A stretch of 64,000 nt of DNA from Papaver somniferum (GCF_003573695.1 NC_039359.1:94857275-94921274), one strand, 5' to 3'; positions 35,068 through 46,951 are shown, counted from the first letter of the stretch. The notes: generated by a model from the letters alone, not told the origin. Made by a program: numbers and translations.

Positions 35068-37525
35068 TGTTAGAGCATTGCTCGGTCGAACTCGTATGCG
35101 TTTCTATCTCAAGCATGTTTGTCAATGTTAGTGATCAAAACTATAAGTCTTGATTTCTAGTCTATTTTAGCTAAGTCTCGGACTAGGATAGAAAGTGTAG
35201 TTGAGCTCAAGGACTTCATGGCGATTCATCATATAAGTAAAAGAACTACTCAAGGAACAGGTGGAACTTCTCGACAAAAAGGTATGTGAAGACTTGAACT
35301 TATCTATCACTCAAAAGTCTATCTACTCTATCTCCTACTATTTGAGACAAGAAGTCGTATCCTATATATATAGACTTGGATTATACACATTTGGTATTCC
35401 GAGCCGAGTATACCTCGCCTATCTATATCTCGAAATATGTGTTGGTAAGATTTTCGCTTCGATCAATTTTATCTTTACCATGTGACGAAAGTCATGATAT
35501 GTTTCAATCATCTTGAAAATTTCTTTGACGAGAAATGGTGTAACAACTGTATAACGTCCTCTAAGAATGTTTCAATGATTGAAATGAGAGTTTAGATTAC
35601 ATAACCAATGGTGGACATAAGCATTATTATGGAAACACATTTATGTATAAGTCCTATTTCTTGAACCAAAGTTTGTGAACCTTGTTGATCAAGAGAACCG
35701 GAAGAATGGCGTGAGCCAAGTCCGCGAACTGCCGAAGTTCTCAAACCAGAGAATTTCTGCTGGAGTTGAAAAACTATTTACGTGAAGCTAAGTCCTCGAA
35801 CTCAGTCCGCGAACCCAGTCCGCGAACCGGCGAAGTTCTCATACCCGAGAATTTCTGCTGAAGTTTGTAAACTCTACCCGGTAACTTAAGTACGCGAACC
35901 TAGTCTGCGAACTTGAGAAGGTTATATATCTAAAGATGATTTCTGAACTTCAACTTAAAAATACTAAGGAATGCAGTTTGCAAACCGTGGATATAAAAGT
36001 TCATGAACTGATTCAAGTGAATCAAATCATCTTTGCTTCAATTGTTTCTTGTGTAGTACATAAGATTTCCTTGCAATTGACAACTCTATAACTAGTTCCA
36101 CTTGAAGTCATTTGAACTAGTTATGGTGAAGAAGAACATGGTTGATATGAAATGCTCATATGGATAACCTTTTGGTTAACTATTGTTGAACCAACAAGTG
36201 CATACGTTTGGGTACGGTTAACAAACCTAGAAACGTGCATTGTCAAGTTTCTGTAACAATCTAAGTTTTCGATCTAACGGTTGAGAAAGATTAGCTTGAA
36301 TCTAAATCCGGTTTTCATCTAACAATGGATATTGATTGCTTTGTTACCAAGGTAACTTAATTGCAAACCCTGATTTGAAAGACTATATAAAGGAGACTAG
36401 TATTGTGCAAAACTAATCTCCACACCTTACGTGTGATACTAGTTTGCGTGCTAGAGTCGTTTATCCTTTAACCTTTGGTTTTCTTCTTCTAAAATCAGTT
36501 TAATGACTTAAAGACTTCATTGGGATTGTGAAGCCAGACCGATACTACTTTTATTGTAGTTGTGTGATCTGATCTTGCATCTTCTATCGTACGAGTACAA
36601 TCATATTGATTATCTTGAGATTGATATCTTGCCTATTGATAGGCAAGATATAAAAAGTATCCACAAACATCTTCGTCTCATTGTTTGTGATTCCGCAACA
36701 TCTTGTTTCGCTACCATACGATTAAGATTGTTGTGAGGTGATTGATAACTCTAGGCTGTTCTTCGGGAATATAAGACCGGATTATCAATGGGTTCCTGTT
36801 CACCTTGATTATAATCAAAAGACGGAACAAAACCTTTAGGGTTTATCTGTGGGAGACAGATTGATCATTTGATAGAATTGTCTGTGTGAGACAGATTTCT
36901 TTATTGTCAAAGCCTGCGATTTTGGGTCGTAGCAACTCTTAGTTGTGTGTGAGATCATCTAAGGGAATCAAGTGCGCAGTATCCTGCTGGGATCAGAGGC
37001 GTAGGGAGTACAACTGTACCTTGGATCGGTGGGAGACTGATTGGGGTTGAACTAAAGTCCAATCCGAAGTTAGCTTGGAGTAGGATAGTGTCTGTAGAGG
37101 CTTAATACAGTGTGTGTTGAATCTGTACTAGGACCCGGGGTTTTTCTGCATTTGCGGTTTCCTCGTTAACAAAATTTCTGGTGTCTGTGTTATTTCAATT
37201 TCCGCATTTTATTGTTTTATCTTTATAATTGAAATAATACAGGTTGTACGTTAGATCATCAATTAGAGTAATCCAACCTTTGTTTGTTGGTTGTGATTGA
37301 TTGATCCTTGGATTTGGTCTTTGGTACCATCCAAGTTATTCCTTGCATTTGATTAGAACTCGCAGTTCCTGCTTGAGTAAATCAAATCAAGAGAGAGATA
37401 TAAACTCGTTGATAAACTTTTAATTGATTGAGTCTTGTTGATTCTCTTAAAAGTATATTCGAGTTTGTCCATACAGATTGCTAAGCGAAATATTGGATGG
37501 TGTTGTTAGACCCCCCGCTTTTTCA
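35068..37525 (+). repeat. SIRE-like 3' LTR
   Basis: Pairs with 28869-31287. Differences are mostly substitutions and short indels, such as an extra ATGCGTTTCT near 35096 and an extra AACCCAGTCCGCG-type unit near 35812. The insertion is therefore not recent. Confidence 0.85.
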
Positions 37526-37959
37526 GTTTGAACTTTAGTATCATCAGTATAACTGGAAAGAATGTCCTGAGTCCAAGATGGTCTTGAGATTGATGTAGAA
37601 TGTCAGGCAGCACTGGTACGAGACCTTCTAGACATAGCATCAGCTACCTTATTTTCAGATCCCATTTTGTAGACAATCTCATAGTCATAACCTAATAGTT
37701 TCATAAGCCGTTTCTGCTGCAAGATAGTGGATATCTTCTATTCTAAGAAATAGTGAATGCTCTGATGGTCTGTCTTGATGATGAAGTGTGTACCTTGCAA
37801 ATAATGTTTCCACCTAGTGACTGCTTGTACAATGTCCAACAACTCTTTCATATGTAGACAGTGCAGCAGCTCTGAGTCCTAGAGGCTTGCTGTAAAAAGC
37901 AATAGCTCTGTTGTCTTGCATAAGGGAAGCATCAATACCCAAATCACAAGCTTATTTTT
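37526..37959 (-). pseudogene. pol: Chromovirus RNase H (decayed)
   Basis: Read on the minus strand, about 37850-37640 encodes fragments such as KELLDIVQAVTRWKHYLQG, THFIIKTDHQSIHYFLE, YEIVYKMGSENKVADAMSR. This is the C-terminal half of a Ty3 RNase H, with TDH catalytic context and the N-x-VADAMSR connection. A stop (TAG after FLE) and frameshifts are present. Confidence 0.75.
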
Positions 37960-38928
37960 CTAAGACAAACTATTTTGTGAATCAGGTAAAGCAAGCACAG
38001 GTGTAGTTGTCATGGCATTCTTGAGTTGAATAATGGCAGAAGTGGCAGCAGGAGACCATTGAAAAGAATCCTTTTTAATAAAATCAGTTAAAGGTCTACA
38101 TATAAGGCCATAATTCTTAACAAATTTTCTATAATAACCTGTCAGACCCAGAAATTGTCTCAAGGCTTTGATATTAGTAGGTGTAGGCCAATTTATCATT
38201 GCAGAAATCTTAGCAGGAACAGCCTTAACCCCATGAGCAGTAATAATATGTCCCAAATACTCCAGTTCAGATTGCCGAAAACAACACTTGGAGAAGTTTT
38301 CAAACAACTGATTTTCTCTGAGAATTTTTAAAATGGTTTGTAAGTGAAGAATATGGTCCTCCAATGAAGGACTGTAGATAAGAATATCATCAAAGAAGAC
38401 CAGAATAAACTTCCTAAGATGAGGTTAAAAAACCTTTTTCATGAGTGCCTGAATAGTGGCTGGAGCATTTGTGAGACCAAATGGCATTACCTTGAACTCA
38501 AAATGACCATGATGGGTTCTGAAGGCCGTTTTATGTGTATCAGGAGGAAACACTATGATCTGATGATACTCAGACTTCAAATCAATCTTTGTAAAGAACT
38601 TGGAGCCATGCAACTCATCCAGAAGTTCATCAATCACTGGAATTGGGAAATTTTCCTTAATGATGAGGCTATTAAGTTTCCTGTAATCAACACGAAATCT
38701 CGAAGAATTTTCCTTTTTCTTAACAAGTAGAATTGGAGAGGAAAATGGGATGTTGCTAGAATGGATAATGCCAGAAAGTAACATTTCTTGGACTAGTTTT
38801 TCAACCACAGATTTCTGAATATAGGGACATTTATAGGGTCTCAAGTTTACAGGTATTGAGTTAGGTTGTAAAGAGATTTTATGATTTAAGTCTCGCCGAG
38901 GTGGTAGAGACTTGGGCTCAGAGAACAC
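37960..38928 (-). pseudogene. pol: Chromovirus reverse transcriptase
   Basis: The N-terminal frame 38425-38928 holds LLSGIIHSSNIPFSSPILLV, FRVDYRKLNSL, FFTKIDLKSEYHQI (catalytic Asp kept) and MPFGLTNAPATIQALM. The catalytic FFDD box with ILIYS follows near 38380. The thumb and connection are in 37960-38364 (LEYLGHIITAHGV, LRQFLGLTGYYRKFV). A TAA near 38425 separates the two frames just before the active-site box. Confidence 0.88.
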
Positions 38929-38929
38929 G

Positions 38930-39550
38930 TCAGTAAACTGATTCAGGACACATGATATTTATGGAGGTGGTTGTGATGGACCAGAAGAGGTAGAAATAGA
39001 GAATAGCTGACCAATCAACCCATGGGAGTGTTTTTGAAAGAACTTTTTTTGCTGCAGAGCCACTCATAATGTGTAAGGATGGTTGTTCTGTGATGCCTTG
39101 TAATGTGATCTTCTTACCATGATGTTTGAATGAAATGCACAAATTGGCAAGGTTGAAGATAACATCTCCCAAATTTCTCAGCCAATCTTCACCCAACACA
39201 ATATCACAGCCACCCAAAGGAAGAAGTCTCAAATCACCACAGAACTTGTGTCCTTGCATTGACCAATACAATTTAGAACAAATACCGGAGCTGAAACTTT
39301 TATCTCCATTGTCTACAGTGACTAGGAGATTAGCAGTTTGTCCAATAGGACATTGTAAGCTTTTGGCTAGGCTAGAGTCAATGAAGTTGTGGGTACTACC
39401 AATATCTATTAGAATAGAGATGATATTCTTCTTGACAAAACTAGGAATTCTAATTGTATCAGCTGAAATAGTACCAGTCAATGCATTTAAAGAAATTTCC
39501 ATGTTACTGTCCACTAGGGATTCCTCATCAGTATCATGTTCTGTATCCAT
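38930..39550 (-). pseudogene. Chromovirus aspartic protease region
   Basis: The 206-residue frame includes ISILIDIGSTHNFIDSSLA, a retropepsin site in which the usual DSG reads DIG, and GCDIVLGEDWLRNLGDVIFN, the second conserved protease segment. The S to I change next to the catalytic Asp would probably weaken or abolish activity. It joins gag on the left side of the minus-strand reading. Confidence 0.82.
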
Positions 39551-39559
39551 GCCAGTATC

Positions 39560-40686
39560 AGAAATTTCTTCAGCCTATTACCCTATTAACACACATAAGT
39601 ATTGTTTTTTACAAACATGGCCTCTTCTGTATGTTTCATCACAATTGAAGCATAGGACTTTTGCTTTTCTTGCTTGCACCTGCTCATGTGTGATCCTTTT
39701 GAGTGGTAATGATGGGTTAGGCTTAGGAATGGAATGTGGAGCAGATGGAGTAGAAGGTATATAAGTTGATTTAGGAGGAATGGTGGGTGGTTAAAAGGGT
39801 CTTGAGGTATTTAAAGAGTGATAAAAAAAAATTGTGTGGGTTTAGGTATTTTATGTTGTAGGAGTAGTGTTTGCTCTTGCATTCTTGCAAGTGAAAAGCA
39901 TTCATCAGTGTTTTTGGGCCAAACATGAGGATTGAATTTCCGAGTTCTTCCTTTAAGCCACCAATAAAACTAGCAATGAAATAAGACTCTGGAAAATCCT
40001 TGTGAACACTTAGCAGTAAAGCCTTGTAATACTCAAATTCTTCAAAGTAAGCTTCTACAGTGGTCAGCTGAGCTAATTTATTGAATAAGCCAACTATATT
40101 ATAAAGAGCAGGGGTTTCAAATCGAGACAAACATGATCAAATAAGTACGGCCATGGAATGTGAGTTTTATTAAGACAAAAATTATCATACCATTTAATTG
40201 CTTTACCATCAAGATGTATAGCAGCAATCCGAGTTTTATGAAGATCTGGAATGTTGTGCATCTGAAAATAATATTCACACTTCTGAATCCATCTCTTTGG
40301 GTTGTCGCCATCAAATCTCGGAAAATCTAGCTTCGGCATTCGATGAAATGAATTAAGATCTTGATTATTGTGGTGAGCAAAAGAATTAGTACCTCCATCT
40401 TGATTAGTGTAGCCATTATTTGATCATTCGGCTTCACTTGAATCTCTGTGATTGAGATCTTAATTAGAAGAAAAAAATCTAGCTGAGATTTCATACTCTT
40501 CTCAAAATCATCATTAAGTGACTGCATACTCTTCTCAATATCCACTGTCATTTCTTGTACATCCTCCTTAGTTGACGTTGTACTAATTTCTAGAGCCAGC
40601 TGATTAACCTTCAGATGTAAAGCATTGATTTCACCCTGTTGTATGTTGTTTGTATCCTCTAATTCTCTGCAAGACTGAGCTACCAT
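39560..40686 (-). pseudogene. gag: Chromovirus gag (several frames)
   Basis: Starts at an ATG at 40686 (MVAQSCRELEDTNNIQQGE, coiled-coil-like), close behind the primer site. It continues in other frames: 40094-40339 with MPKLDFPRFDGDNPKRWIQK (capsid), 39771-40130 with VEAYFEEFEYYKALLL, and a zinc knuckle CFNCDETYRRGHVCKK near 39600-39650. At least two frameshifts separate the parts. Confidence 0.85.
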
Positions 40687-40701
40687 AGTAGATGATAGGA
40701 T

Positions 40702-40721
40702 GGAACGGCTCTGATGCCAAT
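40702..40721 (-). promoter_or_regulatory. Chromovirus primer-binding site
   Basis: Minus strand reads TTGGCATCAGAGCCG next to the 5' LTR end. It is close to the TGGTATCAGAGC site complementary to the 3' end of initiator tRNA-Met used by chromoviruses. Confidence 0.75.
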
Positions 40722-41048
40722 TGTACTGTTATAAGTACGATCAAGAACAATTAACGGAATTTGAACGGAAATTAAATCGGAAAACAAGGTAACTCTGCCG
40801 TAGCAGCCAAGAACACTTCAATATTTCATTTCCTTCCCAAAAACAGTTTCTCTTACATCTTAAATACAACCAAGTAGAAGGAGAAAACCCTAAGCTAACA
40901 ATCAATCGGAACAGGACAAGTGTTACTCCTTTACTGGTTCTCTACTAGCCAATGATTAACGACCGAAAAAGTTAATCTAGGCACACACAGTCTCCGCTAA
41001 GGGCACCCCGCAGTGATCATACAACTAGCACTGGAAAGTCACATGACA
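40722..41048 (-). repeat. Chromovirus 5' LTR (327 bp)
   Basis: The same length as the 3' LTR and very similar; it begins TGTCATGTGAC and ends CAGTACA on the minus strand. The differences (for example the GTTATAAG versus GTTCAAAG block) show the insertion is old enough to have diverged. Confidence 0.88.
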
Positions 41049-42540
41049 GTACTTAGTCCAAATAGATTAATTAATCTGGTCATCCTGAAAGGAGGGGATG
41101 AATATAGATTATTTATTGGGCTAAGTTCATTTTTAATGTCTAGATATAGATACATAATTCTGATTTCAAATAAAGATAAACATGGAAAGCATTTGGTCTA
41201 GGTACATTATCAAAATGAATGCAGACAAGTAATTGGATGGATGCATACCCTCTATAACCTATAAATAGAGGAGGAATTTCAACTATAAAGGTACATATTT
41301 TTAATCCTTCTCTATCCATAAAAACTTTCTTAGAACTCTTACTCATTGAGGCATCAGAGTGTCTTTGCAGGTACCCCCTTCTTCATTTATCAACAATTCT
41401 AAGAGAGGCAAAGTTATTGGAGAGTTGAGATGAAATCTCTTCATCATCAAAGAACGCATCTCGAGGAATATGGTGAATCATTTGATGGTCTACAATTCAT
41501 TCATCAGGTATAAATCATAATTCATCCAACAGTTAAGATTATATCTTTCAATACAAATCTCGAGGAGTGTTGTAGGAACATTTTTGCTACAACACGTTCT
41601 TAGGTGAAAAGTAATGACTGCTTGTCTAACCCTTGCTTTCGTTCATGGCTGATTTGTGGTTCTTAATGCTTTCTTTCCAGGGTGAAAAGATGGGATTAAT
41701 GCTTTCGTTCCTGACAGTCCAGACCTATTATCACTATTTACTTTGCGCGGGAAGTTAAACGTAATGTTGCTTCTTTTATTAACGAAATAACTTGCTTTTA
41801 GTCTTACAATACAATTTCAGATAAATATCACAGTAACTTGAATAAGAGATTTATACATAATAACACAACAGAAAAAGAAAAAAAAAATATCATATCTATA
41901 ATGGAGAAATGCGACGCACGTTAGTAAAATGCCTGGCGCGGACGGCGCATAAGTTGGTTTCCTTCTTCTTTAGCAACTAAGTTAGGCATCGGGTGTCTTG
42001 CAATAGAAACACTGGATGACTACGGATTCTCGACAATGCATACCATCAACAGGCATTTATCCCCAGATGAAAAACATCATATTTTGAAACCATATGGGCA
42101 CAAGAGTTGGGCATTCTTAACATTTAGATATGGCAGGCAAATCAGTTTGCAGGCAATAGCAACACTGCGATACTGGAAACCCAAATCAGTATGCAGAAAA
42201 CAAATTTACGTTCCACTATATCCATTGTAAGCTAATCCTGAAAAATAAAATCATGGTGCCACATTAACACGAGATAAAACATCAAGAGAACATAGATTTT
42301 AAGTTTTTGCACCCATAAGAATTCAGAACCAAATTGAGTTCCTTAGCCTGCCATAACATTCAGCATATAACTAGAAACATATAAAATATGCACCAATCCC
42401 TACATCTGCACAGGAATGAAACTATACTCCCTTCATCCCAAATTAGATGAGCTAGTTGGTTTTAAGTTTTATCACATAGTAGATGAGTTATATCTCTAAT
42501 CAAGGGGATATTTATAAAACTTTGATATATGGTGTACTGA
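41049..42540. other. Unassigned sequence, possible LTR fragment
   Basis: No gene seen. CTATAAATAGAGGAGG near 41269 (TATAAATA 41270-41277), followed by GAGGCATCAGAGTGTCTTTG (about 41347) and GCAGGTACCCCC, resembles the promoter and 3' end of a plant Ty3/gypsy LTR. The chromovirus may have inserted into it. CTCCCTTCATCCCAAATTAG (from about 42427) looks like a single Stowaway/mariner-type terminal repeat, with no partner found. Confidence 0.35.
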
Positions 42541-43849
42541 CTTGTGTCCTGCAAACATACTCAATGACCAAACTCTAGATAGAACAATCATGGTGGGTGA
42601 TTTTTGGGATGAAGACCATTGGAATTTCCCAGTTGTTCACCTTGATCGCTTAATGGCTGCTGGAGTGGAGATCAACAATATACCAATTACGCTTGGAGGA
42701 GAGGACAATAGGATCTGGATGCCGTACTTAAAAGTTGTATTTAGCGTCAGTTCAGCTAAAGATTTATTTCGGCAGAAATACCTTATCGTTGGGTGGTCTT
42801 CTTTGATCTGGAGGAGTAAAGTGCATCCAGTTTTGGCATATCAGAACTGGAAGTTCATCAGGGGAGCTTGTGCTACATATGATCTTCTCCAAGACATGTT
42901 CAAAATTCAGCTAGCTAGTAGATGCAGTCTTTGTGGGACGCTGAAGAGACTTTTGACCATGTGCTGTTTAGTTGCAGTTTTGCTGCACGATCCTGGAATT
43001 GGCTTACTCAGATTTTTGGTTTAAATCCTAAGGCTAACCTTGTTATTTCTTGTAAGGAAGCTAAGGGGCGGAGTCAGGTCATTCGTCATCTGTGGCTTAT
43101 GGCAAATATGGTAGTTAAAACTGAGTTATGGGCGCTGAGAAGATGTTATCATCCTAACTAGAGTATTTTTTTCAAGCGAGTTTTGAAGCTGATTCAAGAC
43201 TACTAAGTTCGTCTAAAGGGCTATATGAAGAACAACGTACAAGATGTTATCATCCTATATTATTTTCGTGTGCAGCACAAAAGATTTAAAATGCAGCAAC
43301 CAATGGAATGCTTTTGGCAACCTCCGGAGAATAATGAGCTTCAAATCTTTTGTGATGGTGCAGCAAGGGGAAATCCTGGAAGAGTCGGTGCTGGAGTGGT
43401 GGCGAGAGATTGTTCTTGCAATGTTATTGGAGCAATGTCTATTGGTTTGGGAGTTACCACTAATTATTTGGCTGAAATTATATGGAATCATTGTTGGAAT
43501 GAAATGGGCTACAAGATGGGGTCTACGGCGTACTTGTATTCGTTCAGACTCCTATGGTGTGGTGGAGGCTTTTAAAAATGCTAATTTACCTTGGTTTGCA
43601 AAATAAAGGTGGTCAGTGGTTTGTAGAAATTATGATTCCATTAGATTTATTCATACCTATGGAGAAGCGAATTTTGCTGCAGATACGATGGCTAAGCGAT
43701 GGTGTTATCTTGACAATGGTGTTGGAGTTCACTATGATGAAAGACCTCTTTTTTTAATTTCAGTTGAATATCCTAATGTTGCTTATTATAGATTCAAATA
43801 GTTTTCAAGTTTTTGAGGTTGTTGTGACCTCTTTTCTTGTAAACTTGTT
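42541..43849 (+). pseudogene. LINE (L1-type) 3' end: zinc-binding domain and RNase H
   Basis: 5'-truncated non-LTR retrotransposon. The RT-associated zinc-binding domain (zf-RVT) shows WSSLIWRSKVHPVLAYQNWKF, RCSLCG and, after a frameshift near 42930, EETFDHVLFSCSFAARSWNW. A plant-type RNase H domain follows: LQIFCDGAARGNPGRVGAGVV (from about 43336), then after another frameshift IRSDSYGVVEAF, and RFIHTYGEANFAADTMAKRW, ending at about 43801. Stops near 43161 and 43204 and frameshifts show decay. No poly(A) tail is visible, because the Tat-like LTR begins at 43850. Confidence 0.85.
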
Positions 43850-44368
43850 TATGGGTGAAAAATATTTCTGCTGGTTTTGGTAATTTTGGGTGTGTGTGAA
43901 TGAGAAATGAATCTAAACCCTAAACAAATGCACTGCACGGGAGTGCTTTCTGATTCAAGAGATCAATCTATAAAATTCTAGCCTAAACCAAGAAATGGTC
44001 GTTCCAGACTTGCTTCGGTCACAAAGTGAAGGAGATGGGGTTGATCTTATGGAGGGAAGCGAAGAAGGTGTTGAGATTGTGAAGGTGTTGGATGATTATA
44101 ACTTGTATCAGAATGATGAACTGGCTTGCAATAATGTAAGCAATCAGCTATGGATGTTTTCTGGATACGGATGACAACACTTGGTTTTTCTGTGTCTTGT
44201 TCATCTTTTTTTGGAAATAGGCGAAGGACCTATTTATACAAGTCATTGATCACGTCTTAGCCCACTTCCCTCATCATCTTAACCGTCCCTGCCTCCTGAC
44301 ACGTTCTTGTAAATGGGCGCGTTTCACGCCGCACGCTGTAAACCGCCAGACTAATACCCCAGTAAGTA
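43850..44368 (-). repeat. Tat-like LTR, minus orientation (519 bp)
   Basis: On the minus strand it follows a polypurine tract (ACAAACTGGGGGA) and runs from TACTTACTGGGG to TCACCCATA. It aligns with 47889-48489 in the opposite orientation, including CTATTTATACAAGTC and AAGAAATGGTCGTTCCAGAC. It abuts the LINE 3' UTR, so it is the 3' LTR of a minus-strand element. Confidence 0.75.
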
Positions 44369-46771
44369 TCCCCCAGTTTGTGACATGTTTGATGTCTCGA
44401 ATGAGTGGGTCAAGTCGTGGGACCCGCCGTAAAAAATAGCACGTGATGGTATTAGGTTAAATAACTAAGTTATTAAAGAAATTGATATTCATGAAATATC
44501 GTGTATGCTCGATGCATATAATGCATTGAAAACAATCAATATGTATGAAGCATCGTTGTTTTAAAGATTAACCGAATAAGTCGCGGATTAAGCGTCTTAA
44601 AATAGCATCACGCCCAACCATCTTCGAGTGATCGTTTAGAGACCGCATGGGCGAGCTATCTCCTGGTCGATCACTCCCTGTGGAAGAGTGACGGACGGTG
44701 ATCATCAAGGTGTTTCATTGGTCGCCTAGTTCTTAACCTAAGTTGTCCGACCAAGATAGCAAAGTTGGACGGACGAGATGGCTTGCGACACTTATTTGCG
44801 ACCGTGGATGGAATCCTAGGTTTCCTAAGAGGTGTGAAAGCATCCCTCTTTGGATTGACCGAAACTACTCATGGGTGCCAATTTTGGTGGGACCGACAGG
44901 TCGTGCATGAAGATGGTCCGTTGTTGTGCACGTCTATACCTCTCTGTCCCATGAAGAATTGATCTAGGCTACTCAAGTTGACTAGCGAAGATGAGTGAAC
45001 GTGATCGATTTTCTATAAAAATCAATTGCCGCAAAGTAATTGGAATCCGTGTGACATGCCACCTTTGGGCGTGCGTTTCGAGGCGCTCGGCCATGGTTGG
45101 CCCAGGCCGGTCAGTCACACACATAGGTGGGCCCAAGGTGATCAAGTCAACATCCTTGGGACCTCTTGAGTTTATATATACACCCTCCGTTTAGGCTGGT
45201 GAAGATGGATGGACGCGATCGAACTGCGACAGTTATGCAGCACCGCAAACCTTAATTAGGGTTTTAAAAGGGTCACGCACGCGTGACTTTGGCCAATCGG
45301 TTTAGAAAGCTATGCTTCTCCTTTAGACAGGTCGATCATGTGGGGCCCGCGTTGGACTGACTGTGAACATATGTGCACCTCCCTGATGGTCCTAGGCGCG
45401 ATATAAGCCATCCAAATATGCTGGCTAAGTTGGATGGTTGAGATCAATTTAAGACACTAGTGGAATTTCCGTGACCCTTGAAAAGCCTCACGCCCATCAT
45501 GTTTTGGGCAAACGTTCATGGTTCTATGACCACGCCGTGAGAAAGTAGATCAGGTAGGGACAGAGTGGTCCCGCCAATGTGTGCATTAGCGCTTCACTGA
45601 TCATTCGCGGAATGACCTAAGCCGTCCAACCAGGCTGGTGAAGTTGGACGGTCGTGATGATTTTAAGACTGTCTTGAACAGTCTAAGCTCGTCGAGCTTC
45701 TTCCAAAGCAGCGCAACCACCCTTTTTTAGGCCTAGCGTTTTACGTTCTGGGAGGAGTTCGTGTGATGTTCGACCGTCTAGGGAATAACCGGGCTCGTCG
45801 GTGGTCATCACTATGATCGCCTACTCTTGCCAAGGTTTGGCTAGGCTTGTTAAAGTGCGCGGCCAACTTGTGTGGCCATGATCGTTTCTGAGACTGATAT
45901 GAACAGTACAGATTTTCCTTAAGGAAATTAAATGCGTTCGATCAAGATGAAAGTGCATCAACTCGAAATTCTCTTTGTCAGAGAGTAGCGTGTACGGGTA
46001 TTTCGTGCATGTCTCAAAATTGGCACTTGGAGATTCATGTTACTCTGCTGAGAGTGAACACTCAGTCATCATGTCATGCTAATAATGAGAGCTCGGCTAG
46101 GAACATCATTGGGAAACACTAGGCTAATCATGCATTAATTGATAATGCTATAAATTCACAGAATATTTGGGATTGTTGCTACATGCACCATTCTGGGTGA
46201 ATCTTGTGTATTTATCGAATTGCTTCAAATAAATAAATGGAGAGGTTTTCTGCGCTCATCGCTTATCAAATGGCTTTGTCCTTTGCAGGATGTCATCATA
46301 TTAAAATTGGTTTTACAATTTTAGCCCTGTACTAAAATCCACCATCAACATTAAGTCCCCTTCCTAGCACGTAATAGTTACACTACTTCGGGGTAGGCAT
46401 TAGATGGTGAAAAATAAAAATAAATTCACAGGAAAGGTTTCAGCGCGTGTTCCCAGGATAGATTCTGGCTCGTTCTTTGGGAGAGATGTGTTTCTTTTTA
46501 TTGCACGGCAACTGCCCTCAAATATTCGATAAACATCCACTGATCGCTATCCCACATTTGTGGCCTTTGCAGATGGCAAGTGGAGACTCCTTTTCTTCTC
46601 GGGATCTTGTTAACTTGTGAAATATAAATAAAACCCTGAGTCTTATCCCATCGCAGAATCGTTTATTTCCTTATCACAGGTATTGCTCCATATCTATTAC
46701 ACAACTTGATCTTTTGATTGGTCATGATTTTTTTTTATAAATATAATCATAACCTCTTCCCGCAGAATCTC
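44369..46771. other. Tat-like 3' interior, including the ~215-bp array
   Basis: Apart from the tandem array (listed separately), I see no gene. 46300-46760 holds a GAAATATAAATAAAACC motif near 46619 and splice-acceptor-like pyrimidine/CAG sequences (CTTCCCGCAG at 46755-46764) leading into the short ORF at 46772. Confidence 0.45.
44740..45900. repeat. Diverged tandem array, ~215-bp unit, about six copies
   Basis: Each unit carries a version of GGCTGGTGAAGTTGGACGG followed by a CGTGATGATTTTAAGACTG-like segment. Recognisable units lie near 44745, 44950, 45190, 45405, 45625 and 45840, about 205-240 bp apart. Tandem arrays in the 3' untranslated region are common in Tat/Ogre elements. Confidence 0.7.
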
Positions 46772-46951
46772 ATGGAGGATGCTGGTAAGGACTACTCTGG
46801 TACCTCTCCAGAAAGAAGCTTCGAAGTCAATAAACCTGAGGATGATGGTGCATTCGAGGAGGTGATTGCTAAGATTGATGTTACGCTCCGCGAGGCTGAT
46901 CGCGCTATACGGGTGTTGATGGTGGTTTTTAGCTTAGGGTTAAAATCGTAA
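46772..46951 (+). CDS. Short acidic ORF, 59 residues, unknown function
   Basis: ATG at 46772 (MEDAGKDYSGTSPERS), stop at 46951. The N-terminal two thirds is acidic and hydrophilic (NKPEDDGAFEEVIAKIDVT) and the end is hydrophobic (AIRVLMVVFSLGL). An intron-acceptor-like CTTCCCGCAG lies just before the ATG, so it could be an exon of a longer spliced product. I recognise no family. It may be a chance ORF in the element's interior. Confidence 0.35.
   Translation: MEDAGKDYSGTSPERSFEVNKPEDDGAFEEVIAKIDVTLREADRAIRVLMVVFSLGLKS

Larger units (their letters stand above)
28869..37525 (+). mobile_element. SIRE-like non-autonomous copia element, nested (8.66 kb)
   Basis: Direct LTRs of 2419 bp (28869-31287) and 2458 bp (35068-37525) start TGTTAGAGCATTGCTCGG and end CCGCTTTTTCA. 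Directly after LTR 1, TTGATATCAGAG resembles the tRNA-Met primer site TGGTATCAGAG. Before LTR 2, TTGACAAAGGGCGAGAT is a SIRE-style polypurine tract. The 3.78-kb interior has gag-like fragments only; I see no RT, RNase H or integrase. The flanks GTCGG and GTTTG match at only 3 of 5 positions, so the target duplication is unclear. Confidence 0.82.
27135..41048 (-). mobile_element. Reina-like Ty3/gypsy chromovirus, split by a nested copia element
   Basis: Two 327-bp LTRs (27135-27461 and 40722-41048) bound an interior with gag, protease, RT, RNase H and integrase on the minus strand. The integrase C-terminus is chromodomain-like. Flanks are GTATT (27130-27134) and GTACT (41049-41053), a 5-bp target duplication with one change. 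Without the insertion at 28869-37525 the element is about 5.26 kb, with short LTRs, which fits the Reina clade. Several stops and frameshifts make it inactive. Confidence 0.88.

Noticed and set aside
39126..39764. 212-residue plus-strand ORF
   Set aside because: Antisense to the chromovirus protease and gag; no domain and no supported start context.
42424..42443. Stowaway MITE
   Set aside because: Only one terminal repeat (CTCCCTTCATCCCAAATTAG) was found; no inverted partner or TA duplication was identified.
44740..45900. CRISPR-like array
   Set aside because: Repeats are about 215 bp, diverged and without regular unique spacers; the DNA is plant.
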